64,000 nt of DNA from positions 558,001 through 622,000 of the forward strand of contig JAYJMM010000078.1 in assembly GCA_037349105.1 (NCBI GenBank). The letters run 5' to 3'. The stretch is from Limnomonas spitsbergensis. Taxonomy: Eukaryota > Chlorophyta > Chlorophyceae > Chlamydomonadales. The notes under the pieces are model-generated. The model was not told the DNA's origin. It ran no database searches and was given only the letters and a program-made list of their open reading frames with translations. The translations under genes and the position numbers were made by a program. Of this stretch, positions 30,338 to 40,502 are shown one piece after another. Each line of letters opens with the position of its first letter. The stretch's first letter is position 1.

Positions 30338-31467
30338 TGGAAGAAGAGATTGCCAGGGCAGGCCTGAGTGCTTTCTGTGTGGCATTCATTGATGACCTGC
30401 TGGTGTACAGTGATACACCGGCAGAACACATCAGGCATGTGGAGCTGATGTTGGACATGCTCCACAATGTCGGGTTGAGGGCACACCCCGACAAGTCCCT
30501 GTTTGGGTGTGCAACGGTAGAGTACCTGGGTCACAATGTGTCGGCCCAGGGGCTCACGCCGCACGCAGCTAAGATAGCAGCGGTTATGGCGTTGCCAGAG
30601 CCCGCATCGGTGAAAAACATCCAGGAAGTCATGGGATTCTTGAATTTCTACCGGTGCTACATCCCGGACTTCTCGAAAAAGGCGGCATGCATCAATGCAT
30701 TGCTGGTCAAGGGGGTCCCGTTTGTGTGGGGGCCAGAGCAGTCGCAGGCGTTCCAGCTGATCAAAACGGAGATGTGTGAGGGCGGTAGAGTCCTGCGCAG
30801 ACCGGATTACAGTGGGACAGGGCCAGATGGCCGGGGGCCGCCAAGGCCCTTCTTGTTGTACACTGATTTCTCTAAGCAAGGCATTGGCGCCGTGCTAGGA
30901 CAGTGTGACGACAGCGGGCGGGAATATATGGTAGCATGCACATCCAGATCCCTGAACAAGAGCGAGAAGAACTATTCCTCGTTCCAGGGGGAGATGATGG
31001 CTGCAGTGTATGCGGCTCGCACGTACCGCCACATGCTGTTTGGGTGCAAGGTGCACCTCATCACTGACCATGAGCCGCTCACCTACCTCATGGACAACCA
31101 GACGTTGGTGGGCCAGCACGCTCGGTGGGCTCTCATGCTCCAAGAGCTGGACATTACCATTGTCCACCGCTCAGGAGCATGCCACCAGAACGCGGACATA
31201 CCGTTCAGGTCGCCGCTCCCATCCTCAGCTGATCGCACGGGGGCCAGGCTTGATACAGCAGCCTCCGAGCCAGTGGTCACTCAGAGGGGAAGCGAGTGGG
31301 AGGCAGGTAGCCATGCTCACAGGGTTGGACAGGGTGAACCAGTGGCATGCAGACCAGGTGGTGCGCATGGCGCAGGAAGGAAGAAGGAGAGTACACTTGC
31401 TGCGGGCTGCAGAGGCAGCTTGCGTGACAGCTTCGGTGGGGCAGGAGATATCCTCCGCCGCCACTGA
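30262..31467 (+). pseudogene. RT palm/thumb and RNase H (element 2)
   Basis: It begins MGPELWMYTKLNFGLRNGPP and carries FIDDLLVYSD, EYLGH and the thumb. RNase H follows with LLYTDFSKQGIGA, the catalytic-Glu region FQGEMMAAVYAA and LITDHEPLTYL. All catalytic acidic residues seen in element 3 are still present. Coding is lost by a frameshift near 31285; the frame that continues Pol is the one ending at 32641. Confidence 0.82.
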
Positions 31468-32641
31468 GGATGACGAGCAGGCACAGCCTGTCAGTACGGC
31501 AGAGCAGGCGTTCGGCAACCGGGAACGAGCCAGGAATATGATCAGTGATGCACTGTCTAACCTGCCTCGGGTGACGCCACCCCACTTACATGCAAGAGTG
31601 GATACAATGTGCCTACTACCGGTCCAGGCTGTTCGGGCCATGGAGGCAGAGGGAGTGGTCCTTTTCGAGCCTTTTGGAGGTATGTGCTCAGGACTGGAAA
31701 TGGTACTCAGGGCAGGTATCCCAGTGGTGCGGTACCTGTATGCGGATATCAGTGAGGGAGTGAGGGAGATAGCTGGGGGTCGCCTGGTGCAGTTGCACAA
31801 GCGGTATCCCCAGTTGCTCCCAGTCAAAGCGTTTGATGAGGCGTTCAGAGCGCTGCCCCAAGATGTGTATGCCATTACGGCGGAGCACCTCCAGGGGGCA
31901 GGCGCCCAGGACGGGCGCCAGTGGTTCATGGTGGCAGGCTGGGAGTGCCAGGATCTCTCATCAGCAGGCAAGGTGTGTGGGCTCGCGGGGGAAAGAAGCA
32001 AGTCTTTCTTCCCGTTAGTCAAGCTGTTGGGCACATTGCAGATCCTGCAGAGGCCTAGGCCGCCCGCATACCTGATTGAAAATGTAGCGATGCAGTTAAA
32101 TCAGAGGAGTGCGAAGGCCAGTGTGGATGCTTTTCATGAGGTGTGCAGGGTCCTGGGGACACCTGCATTGTTTGATGCGGCACATGTGGGGTCTTACGCC
32201 CACCGCACACGAAACAATTGGGAAAATATCGCCCCGGCAGCGGATATTGAGTATGTGATTTGTGCTTCGGAAAGGCCCCACGAGGGGGTCGTAGACGACA
32301 TTCTGGACAAGGGCAGCAGGGCCCAGGTGGTTGCATGCCCAGACAATGGGGGGTATCGCATCAATGTGACAGGACAGCCCAGGAGGGTGCTGCCCTGCTT
32401 GATGGCGACCCCCGCATCATATTCTTTCAGGAACGGGCAAAATGGGATGGTGTACAGACCCATGGGGGACCTGCAGGAGCCCAATGCAAATGAACGTGAA
32501 CGTGCCATGGGGTACGCTGTGGGGTCCACGATGCCACGCCCAGACTTCCCAGAGGCTGCCAGGAGGGCAGCCCTGGGCAGGTGCATGGATTCACTCATGG
32601 GCACTAGGAGCATGGCTCAATGTAGCGCTCGAGTGTGCTAA
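31010..32641 (+). pseudogene. DNMT3-like cytosine methyltransferase (element 2)
   Basis: Real coding starts near 31290 (VAMLTGLDRVNQWHADQ). The methyltransferase spans about 31640-32590: FEPFGGMCSGLE (AdoMet loop), GWECQDLSSAGK (catalytic Cys loop, with Glu before Cys), LIENVAMQ (ENV) and AHRTRNNWENI, here with the aromatic of RNYWGN lost. GRG after the catalytic loop has become VCG. The end is out of frame because of a 4-base insertion (CATGGATTCACTCATGG) also present in element 4. Confidence 0.83.
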
Positions 32642-32657
32642 AATCATACCATAGGAG

Positions 32658-33509
32658 TTGATGCGCAGAGCACGGCTGCCGGGTCCGGACAGGGATCCTG
32701 CGCTTGGTGCAACTTTAATGTCCAGCCACTACGCCCTTGCTACCGCAGGAGATGCTTGCTCTGGCAGTGGGGAAGTGGCCGCGTCGTACAGGCAGTGCCT
32801 GGGAGAATCTGCTGCGGCAGATTGGGCCGACGCATCACAAGAACCAGGTGGGAACGCGCTTGTGGCAAAAGCAGATGCTGGCAGCGATGTGAACGGGGAC
32901 AAAGGGGGTGAGAGAGACCCTCCAGGATGTCCTGCAGGACCGTCGGCCAGGGTGGATGTGTGGTCAGATGAGCCTGTGTTGCGGTATCTCCGCGAGAAAA
33001 CACATGCTCCGGGAACAGAGCTAGGAGAGCAGACCAGGGTACAGCGCAGGGCCGCTCCATTCCAGTGGGAATCAGAGAGGGGAGGAGTGCTGATGAGACT
33101 CATGCCCGACGGTAGACGTTGCGTGGTGCCCAGGCCAGAGGACAGGCTAGCAGTGATCCAGGAGGCCCATGCTGGTACGGGCCATTTTGACAGCCACCGC
33201 ACGGCTTTCATGGTCATGCAGCAACACTGGTGGCGGGGGCTCAGAGCAGCAGTCAAGAAGTTGGTGCATGAATGTGGTGTGTGTGACAGGGCCAGTGCGT
33301 CCACATTCAATCACACACAGCCCGACCTGCACCCGCTACCCATTGAAGGGTTGTTTTTTCAATGGGGAGTGGACCTGTGTGGGCCATTCACGACCACTCC
33401 CAGGGGCAATCGGTTTGTGATGGTGTGTGTGGAGCATTACTCCAAATGGGTGGAGTTGATCCCCATTCCAAGCAAGGCGTCAGATGTGACGGCCTTGGCT
33501 TTCTTTTAA
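32658..33509 (+). pseudogene. Integrase zinc domain and first part of core (element 2)
   Basis: The HHCC residues are visible in GTGHFDSHRT and ECGVCDRASAS, and the first catalytic Asp in WGVDLCGPF. The frame is +1 relative to the methyltransferase, owing to the shared 4-base insertion. It ends at TAA 33507, where element 3 has CAA (FFQNVV). Confidence 0.8.
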
Positions 33510-33542
33510 AATGTAGTCGCAAGATTCGGGGGCTGCGCAAAG

Positions 33543-33755
33543 GTGGTGACAGACCAGGGAACAGAGTTCCAGGGAGAGTTCCAAGACATGTTGCTGGACT
33601 GCTTCATTGATCACCGCACCACCTCTGCCAACCACCCCAGGCGGACGGGCTGTCCTAGAGGGCTGTCCAGACCCTCAAGGCAGGCCTGCGCAAGTGCTGC
33701 GAGGAGGGCAGCAGCGACGAGTCCTGGGACAAAATGGTGCCTTATGTGGCCCTAG
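33543..33755 (+). pseudogene. Integrase core, second Asp region (element 2 fragment)
   Basis: VTDQGTEFQGEFQDMLLDCF holds the second catalytic Asp. Coding leaves the frame near 33645 (HPRRTGC in place of HPQADGLSE), so the catalytic Glu is no longer encoded in line. The following piece resumes in another frame, with an in-frame TAG near 33800. Confidence 0.7.
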
Positions 33756-33838
33756 GCTTCAGCTGCTCGCCGCAGCAGGCCACGCGCATGGCGCCGTACT
33801 AGGTTCTGTTCGGGCAGAGACCCACCTTCCCCTCCAGA

Positions 33839-34258
33839 GTGGGGGCGGACCTGTGGAACACAGCCAAGGTGGCAACGGCAGAGGAAGCGGCAGACCTGCT
33901 CTTGGCCAGAGTGGCCAGGATCAAGGAGGCACTGCCAGTCGCGGGTGAGCATCTGAAAATTGCGCAGCACCGTGACAAGCTGCGGTATGCACGCATCCGT
34001 GGGGTAGGTTATGTCCCCCAGTTCAGGCGTTTCGCAGAGGGAGATTACGTGTATGTGAGGTACTCATCAGAGCGCCGCAACCTCGATCCCAAGGCTAGGC
34101 CTGAGATTCTAAGGGTGAAGAAGCTGGGGGCGACGGGAACCTTGGTTCTGGAGGGGGCTGATGGCCTCACAGTGACAGAGAATGCTGTCAACTGTTCTCC
34201 GTGCCACTTGCCCAACCTCAGGGGAGTGGTTGATTTCAGTGTAACCAGGCCCAATTAA
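33839..34258 (+). pseudogene. Integrase C-terminal domain (element 2)
   Basis: It matches the integrase tail of element 3 from GADLW to the FSGTRPN region, including [16 protein letters not shown] and [14 protein letters not shown]. It ends at TAA where element 3 reads Asn-Asn-Ser. Confidence 0.75.
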
Positions 34259-34300
34259 AGCCTGTCTTGCGAGGTGTGCCAGCTGCCTGATCGCTGAGAA

Positions 34301-34759
34301 GTGATGCTTTTGTGCGATGTCTGCAACGCAGGTTGGCACATGGATTGCTTGGTACCGGCACTCGAAGAGGTGCCTGGGGGCGAGTGGTTGTGCCCAAGAT
34401 GCACACCTGAAGACGAAGGAGATGGGCCCGCTGCGATAGCAGAGCCCACTACGGAGGACCACAGTGTGGTGGTCCAGGGGCGGCCTAGCCCAGCAGCCAG
34501 AGCGGCGGCCAGAGCGGCTCCGGAGGCCAATGTCATGGACAAGCCTGAGGTGGAAGTTATGGCCACCAACCCAGCAACAAGGCAAATGGAGCGGGGCATC
34601 GCAAGACCAATGGCGAACGGGTTGTACGACATCTCGTACACCACTGGCAGGGGAGAGGCCAATGTCACCCCGAGGGCAGTTGCGGGAAGGGCTAAGGTGG
34701 TCAAGGAAGCAGCAAGGGAGGAAGAGGAGTCAGCACTTGAAGGGTTTGCTGAGACCTGA
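34301..34759 (+). pseudogene. PHD finger and acidic tail (element 2)
   Basis: The first PHD cysteines (CEVCQLPDR) lie just upstream at about 34266-34293 and are separated by a TGA at about 34294; this piece carries CDVCNAGWHMDC and CPRC. The tail ([21 protein letters not shown]) is strongly conserved in all four copies. Coding ends at 34759. Confidence 0.75.
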
Positions 34760-35441
34760 TACTCAGGGAAGGCCGAGCCCAGAGCGGCAAGGCCGCTGAG
34801 CACGTGACGATACCCGCGCCGTAACCGGCAAGGAGCGGGCAGGCGCCTGCATAGCAGAAGATGCCTTCAGACGCAGCGCGGCTTGTCCTAAGTACCCAGC
34901 AGGCAGTGGGCCGGCAGCCAGCGGGCCGAAGGCGGGAAATGCAAGATTGGGACTAGGCTATGACAGCGACGTAGTGCAAATTTGTTTCTCAAGAACCGTA
35001 GCAGCAAGGCTGCGGTAGTACATATGCTGGGGAGATGATGGATGAAGATAATAAGTCAATTCGTGTGATGATAACACAGCGGGGGGTAGATCCCGCTGCT
35101 ACGGCGCACATTTCCTGTGGCCTTGAAGACCAGGTGTCTATGGCGCAGTGGGGCGAGAGCAGCGGTTATTCTTAGCCTGGCCTGATGACTTCGCAGAAAA
35201 CTCTGTTTGCTAGCCAGTAGTGGGCTGAACAGCTAGGATTGGTAGGATTCCGCGCAATAATTGCGCATCAGCAGCTGAGACTCTGTGGAATTTTTTCTTT
35301 GGAAGAAGGCCTGAATTAGGCAGATTTGCTGAGACGATTTAAGCTTCTACGTACATATTTTCCAGAAGTTTCTTTCAGTACCACCCCTTTTCCGGCTCCC
35401 CGCGCATGCCTGGAGTGCTTAACGCTGGGGAGCGGGGGGCG
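34760..35441 (+). other. 3' UTR and polypurine tract of element 2
   Basis: About 680 bp with no supported gene. It ends in GGGGAGCGGGGGGCG (35427-35441) directly before B1, the same purine tract as in the other copies. Confidence 0.6.
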
Positions 35442-35683
35442 AGTAAAGTAGTAGGGGCGGTACCCACGAGACAGGGACACCCAGACAGGCCCTAGACAGG
35501 AAGACTCTCCTACTAGGGCTGGGCCTTACAGTTATCATGTTAACAGCTCTTGTATGTAGTACAAGGAGCCTGAGTGTACGACGCTGTACCGTATTTGTGA
35601 GTAGAGGACGCCTCTCTAAGGCATCCTGACCGGAGTTCACGGTATTTACCATAGTATTGCAGTTACTGCTTTATGGTGCGACA
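35442..35683 (+). repeat. Repeat B1 of element 2
   Basis: It begins AGTAAAGTAG and ends GGTGCGACA. It differs from the partial B2 at 36322-36519 by a single base. The B hairpin reads GGACGCC...GGCATCC, a changed version of the subfamily I stem. Confidence 0.87.
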
Positions 35684-35689
35684 GCTGTC
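35680..35689. promoter_or_regulatory. Palindrome GACAGCTGTC at the B1-A2 junction of element 2
   Basis: The same ten bases as at 327-336, 37085-37094 and 42965-42974, although the flanking B and A sequences have diverged. Candidate integrase site. Confidence 0.58.
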
Positions 35690-36319
35690 ACAGTATATTA
35701 CCGTATACGTGACAGAACCGTTTGAGCCGCTGTTAGCGGCCACGGAGCCTCCGCAGCTTCTCTGCGGAGTCTCCTGATTTGAACTGAGACCTATAAACCA
35801 GCTTACGCAGGGTGAATTAGCATAATCCGTACTCTGAATTGGGCCTGCCGGGTCCCTGTATCCCGGCAATTGCCTAAACTAGTTACTTCGTCCCTTTCTA
35901 AAGGACAGACCTCTATTTGTAACAAGCACCGGCCGTCATCTGTGAATGAGACCTTCTGCGTTCCCATAAGTCAGTACCTTTACTCAAGTCAAGCCTATAC
36001 AGCCTCCGCTGGTATAGCAGGAGATAGAATCCTCAGTTGAGGACCGAGACCACTGCCGAAGAAGAAGTACGCAGTCCACGTCCCGGCAACCTCACCGCGT
36101 GACGCGCGGCAAGTGCCCCTTTACATAGCCCAGCTGGATCGCGCCCAGACGGCCAGAAGGCCTACGCTCCCAAAGCTATTTGCTAGTCATACATCAACCA
36201 GCTTCGCAGCTTAACTCGCTGAGCACTCGCAGCCAGTGAGTAGTCACTGAGCCTGCCCGTAGGCGTCCATCACTGTTGTGAGGAAATAAGTCCGCCACGG
36301 ACCCGAAGCGCACATCGCG
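35686..36319 (+). repeat. Repeat A2 of element 2 (634 bp)
   Basis: It runs from TGTCACAG to CACATCGCG, in reverse orientation relative to the A repeats of the minus-strand copies. The inner arm of the 23-nt inverted repeat is conserved at about 35883-35905. It is followed by two bases (TG) and then B2. Confidence 0.87.
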
Positions 36320-36321
36320 TG

Positions 36322-36519
36322 AGTGAAGTAGTAGGGGCGGTACCCACGAGACAGGGACACCCAGACAGGCCCTAGACAGGAAGACTCTCCTACTAGGGCT
36401 GGGCCTTACAGTTATCATGTTAACAGCTCTTGTATGTAGTACAAGGAGCCTGAGTGTACGACGCTGTACCGTATTTGTGAGTAGAGGACGCCTCTCTAAG
36501 GCATCCTGACCGGAGTTCA
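36322..36519 (+). repeat. Truncated repeat B2 of element 2
   Basis: It matches the first 198 bases of B1 and then stops at GGAGTTCA, where A2 of element 4 begins. About 44 bases of B2 and any target duplication have been lost at this junction. Confidence 0.85.
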
Positions 36520-37088
36520 GGCTCAGTGACTCTTCACTGGCTGCGAGTGCTCAGCGAGTTAAGCAGCTGAGCTGGATATTTGTATGTATAGCAATAGACT
36601 AAGGTAGCGTAGGCCTTCTGGCCGTCTGGGCGCGATCCAGCAGGGCTATGTTAAGGGCACTTACCGCGCGACACGCGGTGAGGTAGCCGGGACGTAGACT
36701 GCGTACTTCTTCTTCTGCAGGGTCTCGGTTCTCTACTGGGGTGCTTGTCTCTAGCTAGTTCAGCTGAGGCTGAGCTAGACTTGACTCGGATTAAGGTACT
36801 GACTTATGTGAAAGCTGCAGGTCTCATACGCGGATGACGGCCGGTGCTTGTTACAATACAGGTCTGTCCTTTAGAAAGGGACGAAGTAGCTAGTTTTGGC
36901 AATTGCCGGGATACAGGGACCCGGCAGGCCCAATTCAGAGTACGGTAGATTATGCACTTTACCCTGCGTAAGCGGGTTTCTAGGTCTCAGGTCAAATCAG
37001 GAGACTCCACAGAGAAGCTGCGGAGGCTCCGTGGCCGCTAGCGGCGGTTCAAACGGTTCTGTCACGTATACGGTAATATACTGTGACA
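36520..37088 (-). repeat. Repeat A2 of element 4 (first ~65 bases missing)
   Basis: It starts inside A at GGCTCAGTGAC, which lies about 66 bases into the complete A2 of element 3. B2 of element 4 is missing. It has the inner arm of the 23-nt inverted repeat near 36865-36887. Confidence 0.85.
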
Positions 37089-37094
37089 GCTGTC
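37085..37094. promoter_or_regulatory. Palindrome GACAGCTGTC at the A2-B1 junction of element 4
   Basis: Conserved ten-base palindrome joining A2 (GACA) and B1 (TGTC) through GC. Confidence 0.58.
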
Positions 37095-37331
37095 GCACCA
37101 TAAAGCAGTAACTGCAATACTATGGTAAATACCGTGAACTCCGGTCAGGACGTCTTAGAGAGGCGTCCTCTACTCACAAATACGGGTCAGCGCCGTACAC
37201 TCATGCTCCTTGTACTACATACAAGAGCTGGTTAACAAGATAAGAAAGGCACAGCCCTAGTAGGAGAGTCTTCCTGTCTAGGGCCTGTCTGGGTGTCCCT
37301 GTCTCGTGGGTACCGCCCCTACTACTTTACT
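37091..37331 (-). repeat. Repeat B1 of element 4 (241 bp)
   Basis: It runs from TGTCGCACC to TACTTTACT. The B hairpin here reads AGGACGTC...GGCGTCCT: the A-T pair of subfamily I is replaced by a G-C pair, a compensatory change. Confidence 0.86.
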
Positions 37332-37912
37332 CGCCCCCCGCTCCCCAGCGTTAAGCCCTCCAGGCATGCGCTGGGAGCCGGAAAAGGGGTGGTACTGAAA
37401 GAAACTTCTGGAAAATATGTATGTAGAAGCTCACACCGTTTTAGCAAATCTGCCTGGTTCAGGCCTTCTTCAAAAAGAAAAATTCCACTGAGTTCAGCTG
37501 CTGATGCGCACATGTGCGGAATCCTACAAATTCTAACTGTTCAGCCCACTACCGGCTAGCAAACAGAGTTCTCTTCAAATTCATCAGGGCAGGCTAAGAA
37601 TAACCGCTGCTCTCGCCCCACTGCGCCATAGACACCTGGTCTTAAAGGCCACAGGAAATGTGCGCCGTAGCAGCGGGGTCTGCCCCCCGCTGTGTTATCA
37701 ACACACGACCTGACTAATTATCTTCATCCATCATCATATCCAGCATATGTACTACTGCAGCTTTGCTGCTACATGTATTTTGAGAAACAAATTCCAGACA
37801 GGCTGTGCTGCGTCTGGATGTCTCTTCTGCTACACAGACGCCTGCCCGCTCCTTGCCGTTAACGCTCCATGCTAAGCGGCCTTGCCGCTCTGGGCTCAGC
37901 CCTCCCTGAGGG
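37332..37912 (-). other. 3' UTR and polypurine tract of element 4
   Basis: About 580 bp without a supported gene. The G-rich purine tract on the transcript strand lies at 37332-37346. It is similar to 34760-35441 of element 2 read in reverse. Confidence 0.6.
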
Positions 37913-38938
37913 TCAGGTCTCAGTAGACCCCTCAAATGCTGACTCTTCCTCCTCCTTTGCTGCTTCCTTGGCCACCTTAGCTCTTCTGGCTACTGCCCTC
38001 GGGGTGACATTGGCCTCTCCCCTGCCAGTGGTGTACGAGATGTCGTACAACCCGTTCGCCATTGGCCTTGCGATGCCCCGCTCCATTTGCCTTGTTGCTG
38101 GGTTGGTGGCCATAACTTCCACCTCAGGTTTGTCCATGACATTGGCCTCTGGAGCAGCTCTGGCAGCCGCTCTGGCTGCTGGGCTAGGCCGCCCCTGGCC
38201 CCCCACACTGTGGTCTTCCGTAGCGGGCCCTGCTATCGCAGCGGGCCCAGCTCCCTTGTCTTCAGGCGTGCACCTTGGGCACACCCACTCGCCTTCAGGC
38301 ACCTCTTCGAGTGCCGGTACCAAGCAATCCATGTGCCACCCTGTGTTGCAGGCATCGCACAAAAGCATTACTTCCCCGCGATCAGGCAGCTGGCACACCT
38401 CGCAGGACAGGCTGTTATTGGGCCTGGTTCCACTGAAGTCAACCACCCCCCTGAGATTGGGCAAGTGGCATGGAGAACAATTGACAGCATTCTCTGTTAC
38501 TGTGAGGCCATCTGCCCCCTCCAGAACCAAGGTTCCCGTTGCCCCCATCTTCTTCACCCTGAGAATCTCAGGCCTAGCCTTGGGATCGAGGCTGCGGCGT
38601 TCAGATGAATACCTCACATACACATAATCTCCCTCTGCGAATCGCCTGACCTGGGGGACATACCCTCCCCCACGGATGCGCGCATACCGCAGCTTGTCGC
38701 GGTGCTGCGCAATTTTCAGATGCTCACCCGCGACTGGCAGTGCCTCCTTGATCCTGGCCACTCTGGCCAAGAGCAGGTCTGCCGCCTCCTCTGCTGTTGC
38801 CACCTTGGCTGTGTTCCACAGGTCCGCCCCCACTCTGGAGGGAAAGGTGGGTCTCTGCCCGAACAGCACCTCGTACGGTGCCATGCGCGTGGCCTGCTGC
38901 GGCGAGCAGCGGAAGCCTAGAGCCACCCAAGGCACCAT
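37913..38938 (-). CDS. Integrase C-terminal region and PHD finger (element 4 fragment)
   Basis: 341 residues from [19 protein letters not shown] to an acidic tail. It holds the integrase tail ([11 protein letters not shown]) and a complete PHD finger: [25 protein letters not shown] and CPRC at residues about 175-225. The start is only the first Met after a one-base deletion near 39015 that separates it from the catalytic Glu region. Unlike element 2, this PHD is unbroken. Confidence 0.82.
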   Translation of the reverse strand: MVPWVALGFRCSPQQATRMAPYEVLFGQRPTFPSRVGADLWNTAKVATAEEAADLLLARVARIKEALPVAGEHLKIAQHRDKLRYARIRGGGYVPQVRRFAEGDYVYVRYSSERRSLDPKARPEILRVKKMGATGTLVLEGADGLTVTENAVNCSPCHLPNLRGVVDFSGTRPNNSLSCEVCQLPDRGEVMLLCDACNTGWHMDCLVPALEEVPEGEWVCPRCTPEDKGAGPAAIAGPATEDHSVGGQGRPSPAARAAARAAPEANVMDKPEVEVMATNPATRQMERGIARPMANGLYDISYTTGRGEANVTPRAVARRAKVAKEAAKEEEESAFEGSTET

Positions 38939-39060
38939 TTTGTCCCAGGATTCGTCGCTGCTGCCTTCCTCGCAGCACTTGCGCAGGCCTGCTTTGAGGG
39001 TCTGGACAGCTTTTCTGACAGTCCGTCTGCCTGGGGATGGTTGGCAGAGGTGGTGCGGTG

Positions 39061-39325
39061 AAGTTTTGTGAAGTTTTTACAGTCCAACGGGGCATCACAT
39101 TTGATGCATGGGACTTGTGCCCGTAAACCGGTACAGGCACTAAATATGCTAGGACAGCGAGCGAAAACCAATGACCCCCCTGGGCAAGCAACCAACACTC
39201 AACCACCGAGCAGTAGCGTGGGAATGAACCCCATAGTGCAGCAGATTAGCCCCAGCCATAAAACATGACGTGGGTGCAAAAGAGTTCGGTTGGACGCCTC
39301 CTAGGAAAGACAGGTGAGTGCTCAA
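39061..39325. mobile_element. 265-bp insertion of unknown type in the element 4 integrase gene, with 7-bp target duplication
   Basis: It interrupts the integrase between the histidine of DHR and the TTSANHP region; elements 1-3 lack it. The flanks carry TGCGGTG at 39054-39060 and 39326-39332. The insert starts AAGTTTTGTGAAGTTTTTACAG with a short internal direct repeat and ends GTGAGTGCTCAA. I see no terminal inverted repeats, poly(A) or coding capacity. It could be a SINE-like or small nonautonomous element. Confidence 0.65.
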
Positions 39326-40502
39326 TGCGGTGATCAATGAAGCAGTCCAGCAACATGTCTTGGAATTCACCCTGGAATTCTGTTCCCTGGTCTGTCACGA
39401 CCTCTGCGCAACCCCCGAATCTTGCGACTACATTTTGAAAGAAAGCCAAGGCTGTCACATCTGACGCCTTGCTTGGAATGGGGATCAACTCCACCCATTT
39501 GGAGTAATGCTCCACACAAACCATCACAAACCGATTGCCCCTGGAAGTGGTCGTGAATGGACCAAACAGATCAACTCCCCATCGGAAAAACAACCCTTCG
39601 ATGGGTAGCGGGTGCAGGTCGGGCTGCGTGTGATTGAACGTGGACGCACTGGCCCTGTCACACACACCACATTCCTGCACCAACTTCTTGACTGCTGCTC
39701 TGAGTCCCCGCCACCAGTGTTGCTGCATGACCATGAAAGCCGTGCGATGGCTGCCAAAATGGCCCGTACCAGCATGGGCTTCCTGGATCACTGCTAGCCT
39801 GTCCTCTGGCCTGGGCACCACGCAACGTCTACCGTCAGGCATGAGTCTCATCAGTACTCCTCCCCTCTCTGGTTCCCACTGGAATGGAGCGGCTCTGCGC
39901 TGTACCCTGGTCTGCTCTCCTGTCTCTGCTCCTGGAGCATGCGTCTTTTCGCGGAGAAACCGCAACACGGGCTCATCTGCCCATACATCCACCCTGGCCG
40001 ATGGCCCTGCAGGACATCCGGGAGGGTCTCTCTCACCCCCTTTGTCCCCTGTCACAATGCTGCAAGCCTCTGCCTTTGCCACAGGCTCGTTCCCACCCGG
40101 TTCTTGTGCTGCGTCGGCCCAATCTGCCGCAGCAGATTCTCCCAGGCACTGCCTGTACGACGCGGCCACCTCCCCACTGCCAGAGCACGCGTTTCCTGCG
40201 GTGGCAAGGGCGTAGTGGCTGGACATTAAAGTTGCACCAAGCGCAGGATCCCTGTCTGGACCCTGCAGCTGTGCTCTGCGCTTCAACTCCCCTGGTATGA
40301 TTTTAGCACACGCGAGCGCGACATTGAGCCATGCTCCAAGTGCCCATGAGTGAATCCATGCACCTGCCCAGGGCTGCCCTTCTGGCAGCCTCTGGAAAGT
40401 CTGGGCGGGGCAATGTGGATCCCACAGCGTACCCCATGGCACGTTAACGCTCATTTGCATTGGGCTCCTGCAGGTCTCCCATGGATCTGAATAACATCCC
40501 AT
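39246..40502 (-). CDS. Integrase zinc domain and core up to the insertion (element 4 fragment)
   Basis: Genuine coding spans about 40345 down to 39333. It includes GTGHFGSHRT and ECGVCDRASAS (HHCC), GVDLFGPF with the first Asp (Phe replaces the usual Cys) and VTDQGTEFQ with the second Asp. The last residues after DHR come from the 265-bp insertion. The first ~50 residues are methyltransferase sequence read partly out of frame, because of the 4-base insertion shared with element 2. Confidence 0.78.
   Translation of the reverse strand: MGCYSDPWETCRSPMQMSVNVPWGTLWDPHCPAQTFQRLPEGQPWAGAWIHSWALGAWLNVALACAKIIPGELKRRAQLQGPDRDPALGATLMSSHYALATAGNACSGSGEVAASYRQCLGESAAADWADAAQEPGGNEPVAKAEACSIVTGDKGGERDPPGCPAGPSARVDVWADEPVLRFLREKTHAPGAETGEQTRVQRRAAPFQWEPERGGVLMRLMPDGRRCVVPRPEDRLAVIQEAHAGTGHFGSHRTAFMVMQQHWWRGLRAAVKKLVQECGVCDRASASTFNHTQPDLHPLPIEGLFFRWGVDLFGPFTTTSRGNRFVMVCVEHYSKWVELIPIPSKASDVTALAFFQNVVARFGGCAEVVTDQGTEFQGEFQDMLLDCFIDHRIEHSPVFPRRRPTELFCTHVMFYGWG

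Larger units (their letters stand above)
18275..36519 (+). mobile_element. Element 2: decayed subfamily II copy, 5' end displaced by element 1
   Basis: It is the same family in the opposite direction. The first bases (from 18279) match the 5' leader of element 1, so element 1 landed inside this leader and A1 of element 2 lies left of the window. The order is Gag, protease, knuckles, X, hydrophobic segment, RT, RNase H, methyltransferase, integrase and PHD, followed by B1, A2 and a truncated B2. At least ten stops and frameshifts break the coding region, yet B1 and B2 differ by one base over the 198 shared. The 3' end is cut at about 36519 by a junction with element 4. Confidence 0.88.

Noticed and set aside
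39061..39325. Introner-like intron in the integrase gene
   Set aside because: On the coding strand there is no GT near the 5' border or AG at the 3' border; GT-AG appears only on the antisense strand.
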